NCBI RefSeq assembly: GCF_002506585.1
Contig: NZ_DAXW01000003.1
Coordinates: 330,931 to 394,930 of the forward strand
DNA: 64,000 nucleotides
Reading direction: 5' to 3'
Source: Methanoculleus sp. UBA430
GTDB lineage: Archaea > Halobacteriota > Methanomicrobia > Methanomicrobiales > Methanoculleaceae
Below, in pieces: positions 58,134-64,000 of the stretch. The notes under the pieces are model-generated. The model saw only the letters and a program-made list of their open reading frames with translations. It searched no databases and was not told the DNA's origin. Numbering within the stretch: position 1 is the stretch's first letter; each line of letters begins with the position of its first letter. The position numbers and the translations under genes were made by a program.

Positions 58134-58148
58134 GTTAACAGCGTTAAC
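58134..58148. promoter_or_regulatory. Palindromic operator GTTAAC-AGC-GTTAAC
   Basis: Two perfect GTTAAC hexamers separated by three bases, 8 bases before the wHTH ATG at 58157 and 47 bases from the divergent OB-fold gene. Position overlaps the predicted transcription start, ideal for repression. It is the obvious autoregulatory site for the downstream HTH proteins; binding is inferred. Confidence 0.6.
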
Positions 58149-58156
58149 TATTCCCC

Positions 58157-58390
58157 ATGGATGATGTGAACCTGCCCCCGTCTTCCCGGAAGATCCTCCT
58201 GCTGCTCGAGGACGGGGGTGCCCTGACCCACAAGGAGCTCGTCCGTCTCAGCAGCCTCGCACCCCGCACCGTCCGCTACGCCTTAAAGAGGCTCAAAGAT
58301 AACGATATGATCGTGGAGAAGTTCAACTTCCGCGACGCCCGGCAGATCCTCTACGAATACAAAGAGTCCCAGGCGGTGTCCGCGCAATGA
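58157..58390 (+). CDS. Small winged-helix transcriptional regulator
   Basis: 77 residues: ILLLLEDGGALTHKELVRLS, LAPRTVRYALKRLKDNDMIVEK, then the wing FNFRDARQILYEY. It resembles MarR/TrmB-like DNA-binding domains without a ligand domain. It overlaps the XRE gene by 4 bp (ATGA), so the two may act together. Confidence 0.9.
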   Translation: MDDVNLPPSSRKILLLLEDGGALTHKELVRLSSLAPRTVRYALKRLKDNDMIVEKFNFRDARQILYEYKESQAVSAQ

Positions 58391-58704
58391 CCGAGCCGCC
58401 TTCCTGCGACATCATGCGCTGCGACACCCTCGCCCGGATGCTCCTCCCACAGATGCGTGCCGAGATGGTCTACCGCCTGGTGAACGAGCGCGGGCTGAGC
58501 CAGAGCGAGGCTTCCAAGCGCCTCGGGATCAGCAGGGCCGCGATCTCCCAGTACATGAACCGGAAGCGCGGTTTTTCCCGGAACGACTTCCCCGGTGCCC
58601 TCGAGATGGTCATCGAGCGGTGGGTCTCCGCCGTCGCCTCGGGCGAAGGGGCGATCACCATCTGCGACGTCTGCCGCTCCGCCGACCTTACCGGAAGACG
58701 GTGA
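58387..58704 (+). CDS. XRE-family HTH regulator with terminal Cys pairs
   Basis: 105 residues. HTH GLSQSEASKRLGISRAAISQYMNRKRG (about 36-62). Cysteines cluster at each end: CDIMRC (7-12) and CDVCRSAD (about 94-101), which could form a metal or Fe-S sensor site; this is inference. Coupled to the upstream wHTH gene by ATGA. Confidence 0.88.
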   Translation: MTEPPSCDIMRCDTLARMLLPQMRAEMVYRLVNERGLSQSEASKRLGISRAAISQYMNRKRGFSRNDFPGALEMVIERWVSAVASGEGAITICDVCRSADLTGRR

Positions 58705-58710
58705 GGCCGC

Positions 58711-60387
58711 TTACGTGCGCCGCCGCCGGTAGAGGTAGAGCCCCGTAAGCCCGGCGAGGATGCACACCGCCGCCACTATTTTGAGCCGATCCGGACCGGA
58801 TGCGCCGCCCGGATCGCCCACCCCGGCGGCGTTCCAGTCGTCGTCGAAGACCCGGGCGTAATATGCCGCAACTCCCGGGTGCTCGATGATCACCCCTGCC
58901 TCCCGGTTGAACGCCGGCGAGTTGGCGTTCCAGTTGATGCTGCTGACCAGGACCGCCCGGCCGTCGACGACGACCCCCTTGTTGTGGATCTTTGCCAGGT
59001 TGTTCGCCTCCAGATCCGCGAGCCGGGCTTCGAGCGGGAGCCCTTCGGCCGCGGCGATCCGGTTGATGACCCCGACCATCTCGTCGTTGTCCGCACGGCC
59101 CTCGGTGTTGAACCAGACGGAGTCAAGGAGCACCCGGACCGTAACCCCCCGCCGGGAGGCGTCGATCGCGGCCGCGAGGTAGGGGTTGAGTTCCAGTGCG
59201 GTCTCGTTCGTGATGTAGGCCTGCTCGATCGCGATGCTCTCCTGTGCCCCCGCGATCAGGTCGAGGATGAGGGCGCTCGTGTCGGGGGAGAGGACCGGGG
59301 TCACCCGCGCCCCCTCCGCGCGGCAGACGCCGAACTCCACCGTGTAGGGGGGTGCCCAGGGCGTGCGGAGTTCCGCCGCCGTCCCCTCGAGCGGGACGAT
59401 ATCCCCGCCCGCCGCGTCGAAGAGAAAGACCTCCCGGAAGTAGGCGGCGAGCCCCGGGTCCTCAAGCGTGACCCCCCACCCGCGGTTGCCCTGCAGCCCC
59501 GGCGCCGGGTAACCGCCGGGCTTGAAGTTCTCGCTCCCGACGAGGACCGTCCCGGCATCGACGACGAGGTACTTCGCATGGTCGTAGCGGTACTTCGCGT
59601 GGCCGGCATCGGTCGTCCCCATCGAGAGGACCGGGATGCCGCTCCGGTTGAGGGCGCCTGCGACCGCCCTCCCTTCGGAGGAGACGCCGCCCACCGGCCC
59701 GCCCTCGAGAAGGACGGTCACGGCCACGCCCCGTCCGCGAGCGAGGATGAGGTCTTCGGCCATCTTTTCGTCGGTGAACTCGTAGACGTTTGCCAGGATC
59801 TCGCGCTCCGCTCCCGCGACGACCGCCGAGAAGACCTCATACGAAGAGTCCGGGGCGACGAACGCGGTCACCGCGACCTCCTCGAACGTTTCAGACGCGA
59901 GGCGGGACTGGCCAAGGCTGAGCGGGCGCGGGTCCCAGACCTCTCCCTCGAGGTAGTGGACCTGTCCCTGCCGGGGGTGGACGTCGGCGGGCCAGGCGAC
60001 TTTCTGGACGAGGGTGGTTCCCCGGTAGAGGAGGAGCTCGTCGGCTGCGTTCGCCATCAGGAGGTTCCCGTTCGGGATCACGTCCGGTATGCGTTCCGTC
60101 CGCCCCTCCATCTCGAAGTCGGGCGGGTAACCGTGGGTCTCTTCGAATGCGGGGCCGCTTCGCGCGACCACCAGCCGCCCGTCGATCCGGGTCCCCGGCG
60201 GGAACCGGTAGCCGCCCTCGCCGTCCGAGAGAACGTAGCCGTCGAGCACCCCCTCCCCCTCGAGAACCAGGTACTCGTCGAGGTCGCCGGCAAGATAGGG
60301 GTCCGGGCAGAACTCGACGATCGCAACGCCGCCGGCGGTGCCGGCGAAGAGGCAGAGGAGCAGGACGGCGGCGGCGATCCGGCGCAT
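58711..60387 (-). CDS. Secreted, membrane-anchored phospholipase D-like protein
   Basis: 558 residues. Signal peptide (IAAAVLLLCLFAGTAGG), then a lamin-tail-like beta-domain (VEFCPDPYLAGDLDEYLVLEG, about 23-135), PLD domain 1 with HAKYLVVD (270-277) and PLD domain 2 with HNKGVVVD (468-475), and a C-terminal TM helix (LKIVAAVCILAGLTGLYLY) with RRRR. Both HxK(x)4D motifs are intact. Extracellular nuclease or phosphodiesterase activity is plausible. TATTTAACC about 25-30 bases upstream is the promoter. Confidence 0.88.
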   Translation of the reverse strand: MRRIAAAVLLLCLFAGTAGGVAIVEFCPDPYLAGDLDEYLVLEGEGVLDGYVLSDGEGGYRFPPGTRIDGRLVVARSGPAFEETHGYPPDFEMEGRTERIPDVIPNGNLLMANAADELLLYRGTTLVQKVAWPADVHPRQGQVHYLEGEVWDPRPLSLGQSRLASETFEEVAVTAFVAPDSSYEVFSAVVAGAEREILANVYEFTDEKMAEDLILARGRGVAVTVLLEGGPVGGVSSEGRAVAGALNRSGIPVLSMGTTDAGHAKYRYDHAKYLVVDAGTVLVGSENFKPGGYPAPGLQGNRGWGVTLEDPGLAAYFREVFLFDAAGGDIVPLEGTAAELRTPWAPPYTVEFGVCRAEGARVTPVLSPDTSALILDLIAGAQESIAIEQAYITNETALELNPYLAAAIDASRRGVTVRVLLDSVWFNTEGRADNDEMVGVINRIAAAEGLPLEARLADLEANNLAKIHNKGVVVDGRAVLVSSINWNANSPAFNREAGVIIEHPGVAAYYARVFDDDWNAAGVGDPGGASGPDRLKIVAAVCILAGLTGLYLYRRRRT

Positions 60388-60427
60388 ACACAGGGTTATG
60401 TAGCCCCCGGTTAAATAACAGGGCGAT

Positions 60428-61030
60428 ATGAGTACGCCTGCACCCCCCCTGGTCGTCAAGGTGGGCGGAAGCCTCTTTGACCGGGTCGCCTCCCTGATCG
60501 AGGTCTTCCATGAGGTCGGGCGCCCGGTGCTGATTGTGCCCGGCGGCGGAAAATTCGTCGAACTCGTCCGGCGTCTCGCCGTCCCGGAGACCCCCGCCCA
60601 CTGGATGGCGATCGCCGGCATGGAGCAGTTCGGGTGGTACATCGCCTCGCACGGCGTCCCGGCGACACCCATCCTCGCGCTTCCGGCGGAGACGACGGTC
60701 CTCCTCCCCTACTGCGCTCTCCGCGAGGCCGACCCCCTCCCCCATTCCTGGAACGTCACCTCCGACACCATCGCCGCCTGGGTCGCGAAGGAACTCTCGG
60801 CCGACCTCCTCCTCCTCAAGTCGGTCGACGGCATTCACCACCGCCGGAGACTCCTCTCGCGGGTCGAGGACCCGGGCATCATCTCCGACGAGGTCGATCC
60901 TACGTTCATCCGATTCGTCTTCGAGCACGGTCTCGTGGCACGGGTGGTCAACGGCAGGCACTCCGACCGTCTCCGCCAGGCCCTCCGCGACGAGACCGTC
61001 ATCGGGACTCTTCTCGATCCGAGATTTTAA
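60428..61030 (+). CDS. mfnE: Amino-acid-kinase-fold enzyme, probably MfnE of methanofuran synthesis
   Basis: 200 residues. VVKVGGSLFDRV (8-19), VLIVPGGGKFVELVR and WNVTSDTIAAWVAKEL, LLLLKSVDGI follow the amino acid kinase fold. The short length and WNVTSDTIAAWVA block match the archaeal group that includes MfnE, which phosphorylates aminomethylfuran methyl phosphate to the diphosphate in methanofuran synthesis. Confidence in the fold is high, in the exact reaction moderate. Confidence 0.72.
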   Translation: MSTPAPPLVVKVGGSLFDRVASLIEVFHEVGRPVLIVPGGGKFVELVRRLAVPETPAHWMAIAGMEQFGWYIASHGVPATPILALPAETTVLLPYCALREADPLPHSWNVTSDTIAAWVAKELSADLLLLKSVDGIHHRRRLLSRVEDPGIISDEVDPTFIRFVFEHGLVARVVNGRHSDRLRQALRDETVIGTLLDPRF

Positions 61031-61072
61031 CTGCTCCGGGGGAAATATGATAGGTTAACTTTCGAGGAAACG

Positions 61073-61240
61073 ATGATGATAGCAAGCGAGCGATGTACCT
61101 CCTGCAATGCCACGCTGGCCGAAGAAGGCTCTACCGGGTTCTCGTGCCCGGTCTGCGGCCAGAGGATCAACAGGTGCTACCGGTGCAGGGAGCAGAGCAT
61201 AGCCTATACGTGTTCGAAGTGCGGGTTCCAGGGGCCATAA
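61073..61240 (+). CDS. Small four-CxxC zinc-finger protein (HVO_2753-like)
   Basis: 55 residues. CTSC (8-11), CPVC (25-28), CYRC (35-38) and CSKC (47-50) form two zinc ribbons. The family stands directly before aEF-1beta in many archaea, as here (2 bp gap). Haloarchaeal homologues are small zinc proteins linked to growth and biofilm phenotypes, from memory. GAGGAAA precedes the tandem ATGs at 61073 and 61076. Confidence 0.9.
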   Translation: MMIASERCTSCNATLAEEGSTGFSCPVCGQRINRCYRCREQSIAYTCSKCGFQGP

Positions 61241-61242
61241 TC

Positions 61243-61497
61243 ATGGGCAACGTAGCCTTAATCGTGAAGATCATGCCCGAGTCCCCCGACGTCGACCGCG
61301 AAGCGCTCAAGGCGGCGGTCAGGGCGGCCGTCCCGGTCGATGATATCAGGGAAGAGCCGATCGGCTTCGGTCTCGTGGCGCTGAAAGCCGCCATCGTCGT
61401 CGCCGACAAAGCCGGGGCTCCCGATGAGGTCGAAAAAGCGCTCCAGGGCCTTGAAGGTGTCGGAAGCGCCGAGATCATAGAATCCACACTTGTCTGA
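61243..61497 (+). CDS. aef1b: Translation elongation factor aEF-1beta
   Basis: 84 residues. VALIVKIMPESPDVDREAL, PIGFGLVALKAAIVVADKAG and EKALQGLEGVGSAEI match archaeal EF-1beta, the guanine nucleotide exchange factor for aEF-1alpha. Full length. Coupled to the zinc-finger gene. Confidence 0.96.
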   Translation: MGNVALIVKIMPESPDVDREALKAAVRAAVPVDDIREEPIGFGLVALKAAIVVADKAGAPDEVEKALQGLEGVGSAEIIESTLV

Positions 61498-61526
61498 GTG
61501 GATTCCCGATACCCACTTTTCCCCGC

Positions 61527-62480
61527 TTAACGGGCCTCTTCGAGCCGTTCCAGCACTTCGGCGGTGACCTTGCGGATCTTTTTGACCGACTCCGCAAACC
61601 CGGCGACCTCGTCCACTTCGAGATTGAGCGGAACCGGGAAGACACCGTCACGATTGATCCGGGCAGGCACGCCGATGCAGACGTCGCCGATCCCGTGGAC
61701 CTCACCCGCGATGTGACTTGAGACGGTGAGGATCCGGTTTTCGTTCCCGAGGATCGTCTGAACGAGGGTTGCAATAGCCTCCCCCGGCCCGTAGACGGTA
61801 GAGCCTTTATCCCTGATGATCGCCTCGCCGCTCGTGCGGACCGTATCGATGATCTCCTGTACGGGCAGCCCCGAGAACGTGGGCAGGTTGCTGATCCGGA
61901 TGCCGCCGATCGTCGTCGCCGACCAGAGCGGGACCATGCTCTCGCCGTGCTCGCCGATGATACGGGTATGCACCTCGCTGACGTGGACCCGGAAGTACCG
62001 GGCGATCAGGGACTTTAAGCGCATCGAGTCAAGATGCGTCCCGAGGCCGAAGACCTGCCGCGGCTTGAACCCCGAATACTTCAGGGCGACGGCGGTCATG
62101 ACGTCGACGGGGTTTGTCACGAGAAAGAAGATGGTGTCGGGCGAAGACTGGCTGATGGTCTCGGCGGTCTCGGCGGTGATCTTTGCGTTCTCGAAGGCGA
62201 GATCGTTTCGGTCCTGTCCCGGCCGGCGGGGTACGCCTGCCGTGCAGATGACGATGTCCGAGCCTTCGGCGTCGCGGAGATTGGTGCTGTGCGAGATCCG
62301 GACGTCGGTGCCCCGTGCAGCAAATGAATCGGATAGGTCACGGCAGCAGCCCGCGAGAAAATCTTCGCGTCCGGGTCGCCCGACGAGCAGCATATCGCTG
62401 ACGTAGGGTATCTCGGATATGGTGTGGGCCGCAAACATGCCGACGTTCCCTGTAGCCCCAAGAATCGTTACTTTTGCCAT
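61527..62480 (-). CDS. mdh: Malate dehydrogenase (LDH/MDH superfamily)
   Basis: 317 residues. ILGATGNVGMFAAHTI (NAD(P)-binding), ICTAGVPRRPGQDRNDL (substrate loop with Arg), TNPVDVMTAVAL, GTHLDSMRLK, catalytic His in IIGEHGESMVPLWS. GRPGRED after the second strand suggests preference between NAD and NADP is not obvious. In methanogens it serves the partial TCA route. The SRP RNA gene is directly upstream. Confidence 0.93.
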   Translation of the reverse strand: MAKVTILGATGNVGMFAAHTISEIPYVSDMLLVGRPGREDFLAGCCRDLSDSFAARGTDVRISHSTNLRDAEGSDIVICTAGVPRRPGQDRNDLAFENAKITAETAETISQSSPDTIFFLVTNPVDVMTAVALKYSGFKPRQVFGLGTHLDSMRLKSLIARYFRVHVSEVHTRIIGEHGESMVPLWSATTIGGIRISNLPTFSGLPVQEIIDTVRTSGEAIIRDKGSTVYGPGEAIATLVQTILGNENRILTVSSHIAGEVHGIGDVCIGVPARINRDGVFPVPLNLEVDEVAGFAESVKKIRKVTAEVLERLEEAR

Positions 62481-62494
62481 GGAGATCGCCGTTG

Positions 62495-62800
62495 GGGACG
62501 CGTCCTCGGTCGACCGTACGCACAAGCATTCACCGCTGCATCCCTCCTCCACCCCGCAACCCCATGGGCGCCGAACGTCCACGGTAAGTCTGCTCCCTTC
62601 CGGGCCTGAACCGGTACCCGCGGTAAAAGGTCGCCGCCCCCTCCGGGGCTTTGATACCTCTCCGCCGACCTCATGGGACGAGGCTTCTCCGTCGGGATAG
62701 AACGGATTCTGCAAGCCGCTGCGGCCTTCTCCGGACTTCGCCTCCCGCGTAACGGCGGTTTCGGGTAACAGGTGACGCCGAGCCACCCAGGCTAGTCCCC
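62495..62800 (-). ncRNA. ffs: Archaeal signal recognition particle RNA (7S)
   Basis: On the minus strand, GGCTCGGCGTCACCTGTTAC, then CCGAAACCGCCG, follow the archaeal 5' Alu part. Helix 6 is GCCCC-GGAG-GGGGC with the SRP19-binding tetraloop. Helix 8 reads GGTTCAGGCCCGGAAGGGA then GCAGAC with the GGAA tetraloop and the asymmetric loop for SRP54. AGTATATAT (62801-62809) is the TATA box; the start is probably 62780-62795. The 3' end near 62495 is an estimate. Confidence 0.9.
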
Positions 62801-62814
62801 ATATATACTGGAGT

Positions 62815-63840
62815 CTATGGGATAAAAATAGCTCCGCCCACCCGTGTCAGCCAGGCCCGGGTGATCCGGTCGGCCTTCCCGGCGTCCTCCTTCTCGAAGA
62901 GGTCGAGGGCGGTGAGGTCGATTCCGGGCGGGAGGACGCCGGGGAGCAGCCGCAGATCGCCCTGGTAGACCTCGATCTCCTGCGGACCTGCGGCAGTCGC
63001 GACGAGGATCGGGTCCCGGGCAACCGGTCGGCGCCGGAGGTCGTCATAAGCCCGGTGCATCGTCACCTCCTCGATCCCGAGGAACTCCCGGTTCACCCGG
63101 AGGTTGCAGGCGGTCCAGCAGGCCGCGGCAAACCAGGCGTCGTTTGCAATCACGCGCGGGACACCCGCCCGGGCGGCGGCAAGCCCGAGGGTGCCGGCGC
63201 CGGAGCAGGCGTCGACGAAGGTCTGCGGCCGGTGCCGGGCGATCTCCCGCTCAAGAGAGAGGATCTTCTCGTTCCGGCCCCGGGGGAACTCGACATGCAG
63301 GACCGACTGCTGCTTGTAGACGACGATCGGGCCTCTGCGGGTGGCAAAGACGTCGGCCCGGACGTCGCAGCCGGCAAGCAGGGTGTACTCCTTCGGCGCC
63401 GCATCCGTGTCGCGGACTCCCGGCGTCCCGGCATCCGTCCGGACGACGCCCCGGACCTCCGGGACCTCGCCGACCAGCCGGGCGGCCGCCCGCTCCCCGA
63501 CCGACCGCGAAAGGAGGACGAGCGACCGCGGCGGGAGGTAAGGTGCTCTCCGCAGCGCGGTTCCGGGGTGGACGAGCGGTGTTGCGGCGGCGGCGAGGGG
63601 TTCGGTCCCGGCGAGGTCGCCTTCCTCGGCCATGATCCGGTAGATCGCGGCGAAGACCTCGTCGATGAACCGCTTCCCGCAGGAGGGGCAGGGCTCTGCG
63701 GTATCGATATCGGGCGGCGGGCTCCGTTTGTCGTAGACGAGCCCCATGCAGTCGGGGCAGGGGGCAAAGCGCCCGGGAAGCTCCGCGAGGAGTGCCGGGG
63801 CGTCGGTGACGCAGTCGTGCCCGCAGACGGGACAGTGCAT
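62815..63840 (-). CDS. Class I SAM methyltransferase with N-terminal zinc ribbons
   Basis: 341 residues. N-terminal zinc sites CPVCGHDC (3-10), CPDC (about 27-30) and CPSCGKRF; then a basic domain, and a methyltransferase fold: TFVDACSGAGTLGLAAARAG (motif I), VIANDAW (motif II), DLTALDLFEKEDAG. Such ribbon-MTase fusions modify rRNA, tRNA or proteins; target unknown. ATG at 63840 follows a TATA-like GTATATATTCC by about 25 bases; an upstream GTG would overlap the next gene. Confidence 0.85.
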   Translation of the reverse strand: MHCPVCGHDCVTDAPALLAELPGRFAPCPDCMGLVYDKRSPPPDIDTAEPCPSCGKRFIDEVFAAIYRIMAEEGDLAGTEPLAAAATPLVHPGTALRRAPYLPPRSLVLLSRSVGERAAARLVGEVPEVRGVVRTDAGTPGVRDTDAAPKEYTLLAGCDVRADVFATRRGPIVVYKQQSVLHVEFPRGRNEKILSLEREIARHRPQTFVDACSGAGTLGLAAARAGVPRVIANDAWFAAACWTACNLRVNREFLGIEEVTMHRAYDDLRRRPVARDPILVATAAGPQEIEVYQGDLRLLPGVLPPGIDLTALDLFEKEDAGKADRITRAWLTRVGGAIFIP

Positions 63841-63875
63841 GCCTGAAGGGTTGGGGGCTGGAATATATACGTATT

Positions 63876-64000
63876 TCACGCCGCCTGCGGCGGGACCAGG
63901 AGCCCTTCGCGAAGCCAGCCCCATGCGTCCCTGAGGCGGTTCTCGGGGAAGTAGCGGACGTCGACCCCGGCAAAGCCGACGAAGAGCCCCGGCAGGCGGT
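63876..64000 (-). CDS. C-terminal end of a protein running off the window
   Basis: The last 40 residues before a TGA at 63876-63878: LPGLFVGFAGVDVRYFPENR then LRDAWGWLREGLLVPPQAA. Codons are GC3-rich, so coding is credible. No family recognised from this fragment. It ends about 36 bp before the methyltransferase start on the same strand. Confidence 0.7.
   Translation of the reverse strand, partial: RLPGLFVGFAGVDVRYFPENRLRDAWGWLREGLLVPPQAA

Noticed and set aside
58879..60414. 511-aa plus-strand ORF
   Set aside because: Antisense to the phospholipase D-like gene with its two intact HxK motifs.
1..64000. tRNA or rRNA genes
   Set aside because: No cloverleaf with a GGTTCGAATCC-type arm or rRNA segment was noticed by eye; SRP RNA is the only known RNA gene seen. 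A tRNA scan would be decisive.

Overview
The window comes from a euryarchaeal methanogen, most likely the Methanomicrobiales and probably Methanoculleus or a close relative. That placement is inference. It rests on Orc1/Cdc6 with origin recognition boxes, Hel308, KEOPS Cgi121, archaeal-type TyrS, Rio1, KH protein, aEF-1beta, an archaeal SRP RNA, type II GAPDH, a coenzyme F390 synthetase-like ligase, an MfnE-like kinase, LarC and a DUF3821 surface protein. DNA is GC-rich with strong third-position GC, so long antisense shadow ORFs are common and were ignored. Many genes have a TATA-like box about 25-30 bases before ATG (leaderless transcripts); others have clear Shine-Dalgarno sites.

Left part (1-9.3 kb): an ArsR regulator, then leftward genes pdxT-pdxS, cbiB, a membrane protein, a Trm112-like protein and purA. 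A 0.67 kb gene-free gap with two inverted origin recognition boxes (ORBs) follows. Next come an aminotransferase, an Lrp regulator and orc1/cdc6. The 0.97 kb gap at 8364-9333 has three ORBs flanking an almost T-free polypurine tract and a 50-bp tandem repeat. I read this as a chromosomal replication origin. A sixth, imperfect ORB sits on the start of hel308.

Middle (9.3-38.9 kb): moaB; cgi121-hel308; KH protein, rio1, tyrS and GAPDH; two tandem GNAT genes; small genes around a decayed IS605-type tnpB; two KTSC genes; glucokinase, phosphatase and an IMPACT-like gene; a two-gene ABC exporter; glucan phosphorylase; an envelope cluster with a transglutaminase-like protein; a HEAT-repeat protein; an array of eight short hairpins; an HTH-PAS-GAF sensor; a Cache lipoprotein; a DUF72 gene; a candidate small RNA; and larC with a large unrecognised partner.

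Right part (39-64 kb): Tsr3 diverging from a desulfidase-like/nucleoside deoxyribosyltransferase fusion. A three-gene partner-switching cassette (RsbW-, RsbU- and RsbV-like) is divergent from an HTH-PAS protein. Then LemA-DUF2207, a four-repeat DUF333 lipoprotein, a second STAS gene with a HEAT gene, the DUF3821 protein, a DASS transporter, the F390 synthetase-like ligase, a 34-aa secreted smORF, a metallo-beta-lactamase fused to a kinase-like tail, glutaredoxin plus FTR-rubredoxin fusion, NCS1 permease, OB-fold protein, a wHTH/XRE pair with a GTTAAC operator, a phospholipase D-like exoprotein, mfnE, a zinc-finger/aEF-1beta pair, malate dehydrogenase, SRP RNA, a zinc-ribbon methyltransferase and one partial gene at the edge.
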